DNA from: Lithobates sylvaticus
Lineage: Eukaryota; Chordata; Amphibia; Anura; Ranidae
NCBI GenBank assembly: GCA_028564925.1
Contig: CM053031.1
Location: 161,064,226 to 161,128,225, forward strand
Length of the DNA: 64,000 nt
Direction of reading: 5' to 3'
Positions 44,232 through 55,666 of this stretch are shown piece by piece; the first letter of the stretch is position 1, and every line of letters begins with the position of its first letter. The translations under genes and the position numbers were made by a program. Below the pieces are notes generated by a model. That model had not been told where the DNA came from and searched no databases. It saw only the letters and a program-made list of their open reading frames with translations.

Positions 44232-45404
44232 TGTGAGACTTTTTCACAGCCTAGCTAAATAAAGAGGTGTTCTAGGGACATAAATTACACGTCTAATTTC
44301 TTGCCTACCTATTACATTTTTAAAGGCCCTAAAGCACCAGCACAATGGAATTACCCACAAAATTACCCAATTTTGAGAAGAAAACACCCAACATACATTC
44401 CATGAGGCATAATAAGTTGAGCATGTCATTTTTTTCCACAAGTTTTCAGAAAATGTGGAATGAAAATTAAAACTTTTTTTTTTTTTTTACACAAAGTTGT
44501 CCATTTTCAACACATAGCATGTACATACCAAAAATGACACCCCAAAATACATTCTGCTACTCCCCCTGAGTATGGTGATATGTTGAGACTTTTCCACAGC
44601 CTGGCCACATAGAGAGGCCCAAGGAGTAAGAAGGTGCAAGGAGCACTGTCAGGTGTTCTAGGAACATAAATTACCTAACAGGCCCTTCATATTTCTAACA
44701 CATAGCATGTACATACTAGTGCAGTTGTCTACAGAGGAGAACATTTGTCAAGGCAGCAAAAAGGAATTGTCAGGGCAGCAAAAAGGAATATTGTCCTTAG
44801 TCAGTAGAGACACCAGGTAGATATATTGTCAGCACAGCCAAAGCATTGGTCCAGGCAGCAGGCAGAGATGTGGTCAGCAACAGCCAAAGGAATTGTCCAG
44901 GCAGAGACATGGTCTGCACAGCCAAAATATTGGTCCTGCTCGTAGGCAGGAACATGGCCCATAGTACAGGTAGCAGGAAAGAGGTGTGGTCAGCTTATGT
45001 GGCAGGCAGATGCATGGCAGTAAGTCGACAGCAGGCAGGAATATCAGGCTTAGGGCCTCAGTCAGGTAAGACTTTTGTACAGGGGTAGAGGCTTCTCCCA
45101 CCTGGAAAAACTATTATTTAGCCTCTCACATATGTTATCATGAATCCCACTACAACAGTATTAGGGCAAAAGATCAGTCCAAGTGGCAGGCAAAAAAACA
45201 TGATAGATTAACAGGCATATTGTCAGCACAGATATTGAAAATGGGGAAATGGCAGGCTGTTAGAAATATGGGCTAATATTTTAGTGATGTGTGAAAACGT
45301 CGGAAGTAAGTCTCCAATGCAAAGGCCCGGTTTGGAGGGACCCTGGGACAATGATAACTGGTGTCTCTTTTAAATCCCCTCTGCTGCATACGCAACATCT
45401 TTTT

Positions 45405-46110
45405 TGGAGTCTTCAGCCTGCTTCTGTTGGCGGAATGCTCTCAGAGAAATAGCATTCATGAAGTCTGCTAACTGCTTTAGAGTAAAGGTTTTCTGGGTAT
45501 GAATTTGAGGAAGGCAGTGGATCTTTGGTCAAATAAATAAGATAAATTGCAACTTTTTTATACCAGAAACGAGACCTCCTAGTTGCTAAATAGGGCTGTA
45601 GCATCTGATCCACCACCCTATGTAGAGATTATAATCTTGGGTGCATGCAGGCTTTCAAGTCTTCACCAAGGTGTCATTGCGGATGGTGAACACCTGTCTC
45701 ATATCCTTCCACTTCATGGCCAACACTTTGTGGTTTCTCAGATTGCTGATTCCCCCCTTTGTAGCCTTGTGCTCACTACAGTTTGTGGCAAGCCCTTTCA
45801 GTTTTTTCTGATAGTACCGCAATCAAAATGTTTTTTATGTTACCGGTGGCGGAAAAAGGGGCAGATTGGTATAGAAATTGTCAAGGTAGATAACCTTTTT
45901 GGATAAGTGGAAATGCCAGGTCCCATACAATTTTTCCACTTGTGTCAATGTAGGTTTGGCACTCAGGAGGCTGGAGCTGGGAATCTTTTCCTTCGTACGG
46001 CAAAACGCATACAAATATCCTGTGGTTCTTTTACAAAGATTGTAGAGCTTTACTCCATATCTGGCCTTTTTGCTTCGAATGTATTGTTTGATTCCCAGCC
46101 GGCCATTTAC
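45405..46110 (-). pseudogene. piggyBac transposase remnant (PGBD4-like)
   Basis: The minus strand encodes the C-terminal half of a piggyBac DDD transposase. The clearest stretch is VDQMLQPYLATRRSRFWYKKVAIYLI (45,530-45,613). Upstream, reading 46,110 to 45,620, come RYGVKLYNLCKR-like, YAFAVRRKRFP-like, KIVWDLAFPLI-like and LSTLTVICSEHKA-like fragments in changing frames. At least four frame changes are apparent. The N-terminal half is missing. The enzyme would have excised TTAA-flanked DNA; this copy is dead. Confidence 0.75.
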
Positions 46111-46115
46111 GTTTA

Positions 46116-46179
46116 TGGTTGTAACATGACAAAATGTGGAAAATTTAAGGGGTATGAATACTTTTTCAAGGCACTGTAA
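46116..46179 (-). mobile_element. Tc1 terminal fragment
   Basis: Only the last 64 bp of a Tc1 element: 'ggttgtaacatgacaaaatg' through 'tactttttcaaggcactgta'. It has the same orientation as the end at 47,970-48,050, so it belongs to a separate copy. Confidence 0.85.
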
Positions 46180-46188
46180 AAAAAAACT

Positions 46189-47070
46189 TCATGTATGGGA
46201 CTTTAACGGCAACAAATATACTTGCACAATAAATTGTGGCTTAGAGTAGGTTCTTTAAAATGATACAACATCTTTATTGTTATTACAAAAAGTATAGATA
46301 AAAGAAACCCATTATATGATGTTAAAATGGTTATTACAGAATTCTTAGTTATTATGCAGTGTACTCTGATTTGCATATGAGATCACCAAACAGGAACTTC
46401 AAGTGGTGAACTTCCAACGCGTTTCAAAATGTACTTTTTTAATCTTCTTCAGGGAGGATAGACAATAGGAAAAAGGAGTTATATTTGTTATAGAAATAGT
46501 TAGGCATTAAGTGAATAACCAAGGTTAAAGGTAAAAAGCATCACTGCATATTATCCTCCAAACATCACTGGGGGGGGCAGTGGGACCGTCACTCAGCCTG
46601 TGAATCACTGGGGTCAGATGGGTCAAAGCAGACAGTTTTGTAGTTTTGACAGTTGTGTAGTTGGCAAATACAAATGCCTATGCACTGCCAGTAACTCTCA
46701 AATGATTTTCAATCATCAAAAACTGGGAAATGTCACTTTAAATGGAGTAGAGGTAACACCATTTAGATGCAGCAGATTTTAAGTGAAACTCAGTTTTCAA
46801 AAAATTTCAAAATGAGTGGGTAGAAGAGTAGATGGAAGGGAGTATTGCTGAGAATAACACTTCCATTATTCAGGATTTAAATGGTGATGCATATGGGTGG
46901 GTGCATGGTCAATAATTCTGTAATAACCATTTTAACATCATGTAATGTGTTTATTTTATTTATACTTTTTGTAATAACAATAAAGAAGTTGTATAGTTTT
47001 AAAATAACCTACTCTAAGCCACAATTTATTGTGCAAGTATATTTGTTGCTGTTAAAGTCCTATACATGAG
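46189..47070. mobile_element. Element with long terminal inverted repeats
   Basis: Inverted arms of about 165 bp, with 'actttaacggcaacaaatat' at the left and its near complement at the right, enclose about 550 bp of non-coding DNA. The arms are about 90% alike. The family is not recognised and no coding frame is seen. Confidence 0.8.
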
Positions 47071-47239
47071 GGTTTTTTCTATCTACAAAATGTACCTGTA
47101 GACAAGTTTTGTAGATTGTGGCGTACTTACATATAATTCGAGGATTATGGGGAACAGGCTATTATTTTGAAAAGGAAATTCCAGGAGAATCATAGAGCAA
47201 ACCTTATTGAGAAATAGGCAGCGATATATGTTTGGCAAT

Positions 47240-48050
47240 GTGGAATGGGTAGAGGACTTCTTCCACATGTTTGCTGTTTCCCCCACATGGCTTCTTGTAA
47301 ACTGCAATTGGGACTTCTTATGGCTTTCTTTCAACAATGGCTTTCTTCTAGGCACTCTTCCATAAAGGCCGGATTTGTGGAGTGCACAACTAATAGTTGT
47401 CCTGTGGACAGATTCTCCCACCTGAGCTGTGGATCTATGCAGCTCCTCCAGATTTACCATGGGCCTCTTGGCTGTTTCTCTGATTAATGCTCTCCTTGCC
47501 CAGCCTGTCATTTTAGATGGACGGCCATGTCTTGGTAGGTTTGCAGTTGTGTCATACTTTTCAGATGAACAGCGCTCTGTTATATGTTCAAAGCTTAGGA
47601 TATTTTTTTACAACCTAACCCTACTTTAAACTTCTCCACAACTTTATCCCTGACCTGTCTGGTGTGTTCCTTGACTTTCATGATGCCTTTTGTTCACTAA
47701 GGTTCTCCAACAAACCTTAACAGAACAGATGTATTTATACTGAGATTAAATAAATAAGATATATTTACTAATGAGGTGACTTTTAAAGGCAATTGGTTCC
47801 TCTAGATTTTAGTTAGGGGTATAAGAGTAAAGGGGGCTGAATACAAATGCATGCTACACTTTTCAGATATTTATTTGTGACAAATTTTGAAAACCATTTA
47901 TCATTTTCCTTACACTTTATAATTATGTGCCACTTAACCAACACAGGTCTATCACATAAATTCCCAATAAAATACATTTCCATTTTTGGTTGTAACATGA
48001 CAAAATGTGTCAAATGTCAAGTGGTATGAATACTTTTTCAAGGCACTGTA
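47240..48050 (-). mobile_element. Tc1 element, 5' half
   Basis: The right end 'tactttttcaaggcactgta' is a Tc1 terminus. From there the minus strand holds the 5' UTR and the N-terminal half of a transposase. The rest is lost near 47,240, and 47,083-47,239 is not recognised. Confidence 0.85.
47245..47690 (-). pseudogene. Tc1 transposase, N-terminal half
   Basis: The paired helix-turn-helix DNA-binding region is visible. MTGWARRALIRETAKRP follows a diverged first helix (47,520-47,690), then VNLEELHRSTAQVGESVHRT and LYGRVPRRKPLLKESHKKS. These are the classic Tc1 blocks ahead of the catalytic domain, which is missing. The copy is dead. Confidence 0.85.
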
Positions 48051-48238
48051 TCTGTATTTAAACAAAAATTTTACTTTTCTATTTTTTATCAATGTATTTA
48101 TTTATGTATTATGAGATACATTCTAATAGGTTTATTCTTTTTTTATGGCGGTGAGGAGTGTATGCCACCATGTTCTTTGGGTCTCAATATTTTATGGTTT
48201 ACTACATTATCACAATCTGAATTGATTCAGTGCCACCC
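48051..48238. other. No recognised feature
   Basis: About 190 bp of A/T-rich flank between a Tc1 end and the second Ngaro element. Confidence 0.5.
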
Positions 48239-48472
48239 ATGGGACAGCACAAAGGACCCACCATTGTAACTTAACTGATATAAATAACTAAATAAATAAA
48301 GAGACCACACAAATTCAAGTTTTGGCATAAAACTGGCCACAGCATTTATTAAGGGGTTGCCCAATATAATAATAATCACACAAAACTTTAATCTTAAAAT
48401 TCATAACCATAAATATTTAATTTATTAATATCCCGTAGTCCATCCAGAACTGAACTGGATGACAACCCCACT
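48239..48472 (-). repeat. Ngaro 2 split repeat B2
   Basis: About 235 bp starting 'atgggacagcacaaaggacc', almost identical to B1 at 48,785-49,016. Confidence 0.93.
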
Positions 48473-48525
48473 AAAAAATGCCATGACAGATACAAATATA
48501 CATAACAATTAGGGAGGGAGGGTGG

Positions 48526-48784
48526 GAGCAGCGCAGGGGGGTCCGTTCTCTTCAGGGGTCTCCACAGGCAGTGAAATGAGCGGGAAAGCCGCCGGCTTAA
48601 ATAAACACAGCCCAGCTCAATCCCGCCCGATTTAGCCAATGACAACCTGTTGCTATGCCTCACTCAAACCTGCCATCACCTGGGGCAACCCAATACCCTT
48701 AAACAGAGAGGGGGGGGGGCGCAAAATTGGTACCGCCCTTTGTACTGTCCCATGGAGCCCCGCATGAACGCTAGGGGCTCATTC
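48526..48784 (-). repeat. Ngaro 2 split repeat A2
   Basis: About 258 bp from 'gagcagcgcaggggggtccg' to 'gggctcattc', almost identical to A1 at 53,444-53,700. It joins B1 head to tail at 48,784/48,785. Confidence 0.93.
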
Positions 48785-49016
48785 ATGGGACAGCACAAAG
48801 GACCCACCATTGTAACTTAACTGATATAAATAAATAAATAAATAAATAGACCACACAAATTCAAGTTTTGGCATAAAACTGGCCACGGCATTTATTAAGG
48901 GGTTACCCAATATAATAATAATCACACAAAACTTTTATCTTAAAATTCATAACCATAAATATTAAATTTATTAATATCCCGTAGTCCATCCAGAACTGAA
49001 CTGGATGACAACCCCA
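48785..49016 (-). repeat. Ngaro 2 split repeat B1
   Basis: About 232 bp matching B2. It lies directly downstream of the hydrolase-like region in element orientation. Confidence 0.93.
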
Positions 49017-49039
49017 ACAGCTGAAAGCCACTCAAACTG

Positions 49040-49640
49040 GAGTGGCTGAAGACCCCCCCAAACATGCCGTGGCCAGTTCGATCATGTTTTGTAGACCCAA
49101 CAGAAAAATGTCCAAGCCAACATCGGAAAGGTGTACAAAATCAACCGGTAAAGACCAGGCAAGAAACCTTCCAGGTCAGTATGACGGTAAGAAAGACTGC
49201 CTTGATAAACAACTAGATTGTGAATAGTTCTATTCACTCTCTTCCTAATTCTGTCTACGTAGTGGAGATCACTAAATTCAGACCATAAAAGTCTGGGCAC
49301 TATTTCTGAGAAAACGAAAATGGTAGCAGGAAACATCAACTGAAAAGCAGAAAAATCCCTCTTCATTTCACAGATTAGATCCCAAGTTTTTACCTTGCCC
49401 AGGTCATTACCCCCAACATGCAAGACAATCACATCAGGAGAAGGCCACTGAAATGATAGTAAAGTTAACTGATCCTTAACACCTTTCCATTGTAAACCCC
49501 TGACCCCCCACCAAAGAACCAGAAATTGTCTCTCATCCAAACCAATATTGGCATTTCCATTCTTGCTGGAAGCTCTGCGACTGGCCCAAAATATAAAGGA
49601 ATGTCCTATTATCCAAAAAACTCGCTTGGCAGGACCTAAG
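49040..49640 (-). pseudogene. Ngaro 2 SGNH-hydrolase-like domain
   Basis: The same type of domain as in Ngaro 1: an IIGHSFIFWASRRA block with the serine, a VIVLHVGGNDLG block, and a final block that holds the D..H region. Its position between the recombinase and B1 is also the same, so it is a fixed part of this lineage. It is a fossil. Confidence 0.82.
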
Positions 49641-49679
49641 AAAAATTAAACAATGAGAAGGTCAGGACGAACATATTAC

Positions 49680-50500
49680 TTAAATCTATCACTATCCCAA
49701 CGCCCCAATTGCTTTAAACCATCATCAGAAAAACCTAACAATCGAGCCTCTGTAGCAGCCCCAATTCTAAAAGAATGAGAAGAAAACTGAAAACGAGAAA
49801 GGTTGAGATGTTTAAGACAAGAAGACAATACAGAAGAAAATTGAAACCTAGTTAAAGGGGAGAGGCCAACATGTATAAAAAGCGAACCATGAAACTGAAG
49901 ACGTAAAGCAAGATATTGAGAGACCCGGAATACCGGCAGATTAACTGAACAGGGGCCCTATAAAGCGTCAAAAACAACCTTTTCCAAACTGATCCATCTT
50001 GGATCGGCGAATAAAAAAAACCATAACTGATTCCCCCGAAACCGAAATATCAGAAAAAAAGAAGAAAAGAAGAAGTAAATTTATTAGGAGCCGTGAATTC
50101 CCCGAGCCGAAAAGCACCAAAAATGCCAAAACAAACGCTGTTCTGAACAGAGAAGTCTCAAAAGGAGAGTAACAAACAGACTCCAGGGCAGACATAAGTC
50201 TAACAATAGCTCTGTAGAAATAGGGCGTCTACCATACACCGTCGGATAAGATCTCTTAAGACCTTTTAGCATCTGTTTCACTGGAAAAAAGGAGTTCAAA
50301 GCAGGTAGGCCCGAGAGCTTCAGAAAGAAAGAGGCCCCTGCCACAATTTTATTAACCGAGGCTTGGATTAGTGAAGAAACAAAACCTAAAGCCATATGCA
50401 CACTAACAGATTCGGCTGGAAAGTTGGAATCTGCGCAAAAGAGCGCCAACGAAACCATGCCTGGGAGTACTCTTCCCAAGTTTTGGGAGCGATGGAACGT
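49680..50500 (-). pseudogene. Ngaro 2 tyrosine recombinase
   Basis: Recognised by the catalytic block HSFRIGAATEARLLGF and QLGRWDSDRFK, and upstream by a core-binding region and a VLAFLVLFGS/ARGIHGS helix region like Ngaro 1. It should have integrated the circular copy. It is a fossil. Confidence 0.85.
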
Positions 50501-50516
50501 TTGATAGTGTCCTCGA

Positions 50517-51839
50517 TCAATCCCATATCAGGCCCCAGAGAAATTCTGGGCAAGGGAAACCTTCTGCATCTGCCTCCGGAGCGAGTTCCCGAAACCTCTG
50601 AAACTGCAAACGAGATAAGGAATCGGTAATTCCATTAGTACTACCTGGAAGGTGTCTTGCCTTCAACCAAATGTTATAAGTCATACATTGTAAAACAAGA
50701 AAACGGAGTAGTTTGATCACAAACTCAGATTTAGAAGATGAACAGTTCACAGCATATAACACACCCTTGTTGTCAGTATGTAGTACCACTCGCTTATTTT
50801 GAAAGAATTCTTTCCAAATAGTGATAGCCACAACTACTGTAAATAATTCCAATAAAACTAAATTTCTGAGGATATCTGGAGATCTCCAAGAAACCGGCCA
50901 TTCTTTAGCACACCAATGACCATTGAGGAAAGCACCAAAACCAACCGAACCGGATGCATCGGTGAACAGGCGAATATCAAAATCCGTAATAAAATCACTT
51001 TGCCAGACCGTACAACCGTTAAAACCGATCAAAAATTGCTCCCATACTTTCAGGTCTTCCTTAATGGGTCGAGTAATAGTGACATGTGAGAAGGGGTTTT
51101 TCAAACCCCTGGTAGCCAGAGCAAAACGACGAGAAAAAATTCTAGCTATTGGAATAACCCTAGCTGCAAAAGCAAACAATCCTAATAAGGACTGAACGTC
51201 CTGCAACAAAACCCTGCGTTTAGCCAGGAATTTCTGTATAACCAATCTCATCTTGACTACTTTTTCAATGGGCAAACGAAATTCCATGGCATTCAAGTCA
51301 ATTGTGATGCCAAGAAATTCGATCACTGTCACCGGGCCCACAGACTTTTCATGTGCTAAGGGGATACCAAAAGATTCGCACATGGTGACAAAACCATGCA
51401 ACATTGTAGAAAAAATCAGAGAAGTAGCTGGGCCTATAAAAAGGAAGTCATCCAGATAATGGATAGCACCACCCTGGGGGAATTTTTGTGACAAAACCCA
51501 TTGCAGAAAAGTCGAAAAGGCCTCAAAATAACTGCATGACTTAGAAAAACCCATCGGCATACATTTGTCAAAATAAAATTGCTCTTCAAAAGAGAAACCC
51601 AGCGAATTGAAACCCGCTGGGTGAACTGGCAAGAGACGAAAAGCTGCCTTGATATCTGCCTTAGCCATAAAAGCAGCTTTACCAAATTGCCTCAACAGTG
51701 TAAGAGCATCATCAAAGGACGCATAAGACACTGTTGCTTCAATCCCATCAATTTCATCATTCAAAGAACACCCTTGAGGGAAAGATAAATGATGAATTAG
51801 CCGGAATGCGCCTGGCTCCTTTTTTGGAACCAGGCCCAA
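50517..51839 (-). pseudogene. Ngaro 2 reverse transcriptase and RNase H
   Basis: One long frame of about 440 codons carries both domains. Reverse transcriptase: MGLVPKKEPGAFRLIHHLSF, FMAKADIKAAFRLLPV, MPMGFSKSCSYFEAF and the catalytic IHYLDDFLFIG. RNase H: IRLFTDASGSVGFGAF, LVLLELFTVVVAITIW, LHTDNKGVLYAVN and LPGSTNGITDSLSR. The order is the same as in Ngaro 1. It is part of a broken element. Confidence 0.93.
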
Positions 51840-51933
51840 AGGGGAAAATCTGAAATTGGCAAACGGAGGGGTAGGAAATGGACCAGCAATCCTGCCTCCC
51901 TGTAATTCTCTAAAAATCTTTTCCCGAACAATA

Positions 51934-53427
51934 TCAGGGTGTGCAAAAACCGAACGCTTTTTTTACCGGAAGGCTACCAGCACCCCGAAAAGGGGGGACC
52001 AAAAACCCAAACCGAAAACCATCATGAAGAAGGGCCGCCATCTTGCGATCTGGATAAAGATCTAGCCAATCCTGCATTTTTGCCAACTTCACTGGCGTCA
52101 ATGCCCTTTGGAACATTGTCTCTGGGTTGAGCAGCAGTTGCTGCTTTCTTGAAGCAGCGAGCTGCTGGATGGGTACCTGAACAAAAGGAACATTCGTGTT
52201 TGTACCTGCAGTTTGACAGAAATCTGCATTGGGAATCATTGTATGCAAAACACAATCCTTTACGAAAAGTCGATTGAACTGGTGTTGCCGGGGGCCTCTG
52301 AGTAAATTGGGGCCTCTGTGGCAACATCAGGTTCAGCCACAGACCAACATCCTTAACTCCCCAACGGAGAGATGGGTGAACCGACAGCTTCTGTCCGAAA
52401 CTTTCATCATAGCTAAACCATGCGACAGCACCAAAATGACGATATGCTTCTGCGACTATATCCAAATGCTGGAATAATCCAGAACATTTGTCCGGAAAAC
52501 GTTCACCCATCACAGAGGCAAATATACAAAATGCCTGAAGCCAATTCTGAAAAGTCCTGGGAATTGCCCTCCTCCTATCTTCCTCAGATCTGTCATCCAA
52601 TTTTTTCTCAGATTTCAATAAAAACTCTTTAGAGGATGGGAGCAATGATAAAATATCTATGAACTCCCCACGCCAAATTTTTTCTTTGACTGAAATAGCT
52701 AAATGAAATCCCAGAGGGGATAATTTACAGGGGAGTGCCTCTTTAAAACAAGATTCAGCCACACTGGACTTAATAGGAAACTGAGGTAAAGAATTAGGCA
52801 TAGAAACACACACAGACGGATTAAGATTATCCATAATAATATTTTTATGCAAAGGGTTAATACTTACTGCACTGGCGGGGTTAACCTGTGAAAAATTATC
52901 ATTAACCGGTAAACTCAATGTATTCAAACCACCGCCATTCCATACATTACCAACATTAACAGGTTCACTAATTCTTTTAAGTACATTGGCTAAATAACCA
53001 ACAACTTTACCCAATTCTATTATATTAAAATCATTTCTCTCACCATCATTATGATCCACGCTGACAGACTGCCCAGATGTAGGAACCTCACTTGACACTT
53101 GACTGCAACAGCTATCTGAGGAGATTCCATCCTGGCTCTGTCATCAGAGCGTGACCTTGCCTGTTTAAATTTCCCTCTCACAGCAGAAGAGGGAGAATCT
53201 TCCATTCTCAACCTCTTCCCCCTGTTACCTTTGCGACCTCTTTTTTGTCCAGCAGATGGCGCCTGCTGACTGACATTCTCCATTGCTTCACTGGGAGCGG
53301 TCTGAGCATGCTCCACAGCTGGCGCTGACACAGCAGGGACTGCGTTCTCCTCCAAACACTTCAGCAGCCACTCCTCCCCTCCACAGCTCTCCGCTTTGTG
53401 AATTAGTCGGCGAAGCAGCTCCTCCAT
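51934..53427 (-). pseudogene. Ngaro 2 Gag-like region
   Basis: A basic N-terminal part (GQKRGRKGNRGKRLRM) precedes a conserved capsid-like part (KEKIWRGEFIDILSLLPS, RTFQNWLQAFCIFASVM). A paired zinc-finger region follows: CFAYNDSQCRFLSNCRYKH, which fits C-x7-C-x5-C-x3-H, and then CSFCSGTHPAARC, which fits C-x2-C-x3-H-x4-C. Ngaro 1 has the same pair. It is probably the RNA-binding structural protein. It is a fossil. Confidence 0.82.
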
Positions 53428-53443
53428 CCTCTCACGTACCGCT

Positions 53444-53700
53444 GAGCAGCGCAGGGGGGTCCGTTCTCTTCAGGGGTCTCCACAGGCAGTTAAATGAGCG
53501 GGAAAGCCACCGGCTTAAATAAACACAGCCCAGCTCAATCCCGCCCGATTTAGCCAATGACAACCTGTTGCTATGCCTCACTCAAACCTGCCATCACCTG
53601 GGGCAACCCAATACCCTTAAACAGAGAGGGGGGGGCGCAAAATTGGTACCGCCCTTTGTACTGTCCCATGGAGCCCCGCATGAACGCTAGGGGCTCATTC
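53444..53700 (-). repeat. Ngaro 2 split repeat A1
   Basis: About 257 bp, the 5' end of the element. Nearly identical to A2. Confidence 0.93.
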
Positions 53701-54109
53701 ATTATATGTCTTATCTATGTGTAATCAAACCCCAAATGCTATAAAAAAAAGTGCAAATCATCAACTTAAATCAGTCCTCAAGTGAGTCCAACATTAAATC
53801 AATGTGTGTATAAAAGTTAAAAAGAAGAAGTATCAACGTGTTGTATTTCACCCAAAAGGTTCACTTTTTTATAACTGGCCACCAAATTTCCTCCTCTATT
53901 GTGCACCCCATGTGTAATTATCCCACCACCATTAGCAGCTCACCTCCCAATTTGTCTAATGAATAAAAGCTGCTATGTGCCTGTTCCTTTAAGGGTTTAT
54001 CAGTGACTGTGGTTGGATTCCTTATGAAACTAGATCAGTTCCCTCTGCATGTGATATTTGTAATATCCTCAGAAATAAAGCATACAAGACCATCATAGTG
54101 TTTTCCATA
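53701..54109. other. Unclassified repeat-like DNA
   Basis: About 410 bp without terminal repeats or coding motifs. With 59,676-60,100 it forms the flanks of the Tc1 element, so the two were once continuous. Confidence 0.4.
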
Positions 54110-54483
54110 TACAGTATCTCACAAAAGTGAGTACACCCTCATATTTTTGTAAATATTTTATTATACCTTTTCATGTGACAACACTGAAGAAATAAAACTT
54201 TGCTACAATTTAAAGTAGTGAGTGTACAGCTTGTATAACAGTGTCAATTTGCTGTCCCCTTTAAATAACTCAACACACAGCCATTAATGTCTAAACTGCT
54301 GGCAACAAAAGTGAGTACAACCCTAAGTGAAAATGTACAAATTGGGCCCAATTAGCCATTTTACCTCACCCGTGTCATGTGACTTGTTAGTGTTACAAGT
54401 TCTCAGGTGTGAATGGGTAGCAAGTGTGTTAAATTTGGTGTTATCGCTCTCACTCTCTCATACTGGTCACTGGAAGTTCAACA

Positions 54484-55330
54484 TGGCACCTCTTGGCAAA
54501 GGACTCTCTGAGAAACTGAAATAAAGAATTGTTGCTTTACATAAAGATGGCCTTGGCTATTTAAAGATTGCCTTGGCTATTTAAAGATTGCCAAGACTGA
54601 AACTGAGCTGCAGCACGGTGGCCAAGACCATACAGCAGTTTAACAGGACAGATTCCACTCAGAACAGGCCTCGCCAAGGTCGACCAAAGAAGTTGCGTGC
54701 ACGTGCTCAGCGTCATATCCAGAGGTTGTCTTTGGAAAATAGATGTATGAGTGCTGTCAGCATTGCTGCAGAGGTTGAAGGGGTGGGGGGTCAGCCTATC
54801 AGTGCTCAGACCATATGCGGCACATTGCATTAAATTGGTCTGCATAGCTGTCGTCTCAGAAGGAAGCCTCTTCTAAAGATGATGCACAAGAAAGCCCGCA
54901 AACAGTTTGCTGAAGACAGGCAGACTAAGGACATGGATTACTGGAACCATGTCCTGTGGTCTGATCAGACCAAGATAAACTTATTTGGTTCAGATGGTGT
55001 CAAGCGTGTGTGGAGGCAACCAGGTGAGGAGTACAAAGACAAGTGTGTCTTGCCTACAGTCAAGCATGGTGGTGGGAGTGTCATGGTCTGGGGCTGCATG
55101 AATGAGCTGAGGGTAAAGTTGATGGACTGGCCAAGCATGTCTCCAGACCTAAACCCTATTGAGCATCTGTGGGGCATCCTCAAATGGAAGGTGGAGGAGC
55201 GCAAGGTCTCTAACATCCCCCAGGTCGGTGATGTCTTCGTGGAGGCGGACTCCAGTGGCAACCTGTGAAGCTCTGTTGAACTCCATGCCCAAGAGGGTTA
55301 AGGCTGCGCTGGAAAATAATGGTGGCCACA
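54484..55330 (+). pseudogene. Tc1 transposase, internally deleted
   Basis: Begins MAPLGKGLSEKLK, followed at once by a TAA (54,523-54,525). The paired helix-turn-helix region (LSCSTVAKTIQQFNRT, RPRQGRPKKLRARAQRHI) and the first catalytic region (WNHVLWSDQTKINLFGSDG) are present. After KHGGGSVMVWGCM the sequence jumps to ELRVKLMDWPSMSPDLNPIEHLW, deleting about 170 bp that should hold the second catalytic aspartate (the usual HDNDPKHT block). Another stop lies near 54,834. The last acidic residue (NPIE) is kept. It cannot encode an active enzyme. Confidence 0.9.
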
Positions 55331-55666
55331 CAAAATATTGACACTTTGGGTATAATTTGGACATTTTCACTTAGGGGTGTACTCACTTTTGCTGTCAGCG
55401 GTTTAGACATTAATGGCTGTGTGTTGAGTTATTTTAAGGCCCCCTTCACACCTGAGCGTAGCGTTTTTGATAGTTTTTCTGGCGTTTTGTGGCACATTTT
55501 GTTGCGCGTATTTGCGCGTTTGCATACAGCGTTTTCTGGTGTTTTTGAGCTTTCATCATTTGTTGCTAAGTTTTTAGATTTTTTCATCTGCTTCCTGGGT
55601 GAATATTCTTCTTTCGGTTCATCATTGTGCTTCCTGCTCCATGTGTTTGTATTGTCCTCTGCAAAG

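Larger units (their letters stand above)
43467..46115 (-). mobile_element. piggyBac element relic with transposase remains
   Basis: Begins 'ccacttgccacac' and shares blocks with the 5.1 kb TTAA element ('cataccacatgtgtgaga', 'ccccaaaatacattctg'). Its right part encodes a piggyBac transposase on the minus strand. This links the transposase-less element at 4.5-9.7 kb to piggyBac. Degenerate repeats of about 50 bp ('gtcagcacagccaaag') fill 44,740-45,070. The right end is cut off by Tc1 sequence. Confidence 0.75.
48239..53700 (-). mobile_element. Ngaro-type DIRS retrotransposon 2
   Basis: A second tyrosine-recombinase retrotransposon of 5.5 kb, coding on the minus strand. In element orientation: A1 (53,700-53,444), coding region, B1 (49,016-48,785), A2 (48,784-48,526) and B2 (about 48,472-48,239). 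No target duplication is evident. The domains match Ngaro 1 in order. It is broken, with perhaps four to six breaks, but looks nearly full-length. The split repeats differ from each other by only a few bases, so the insertion is not old. Confidence 0.92.
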
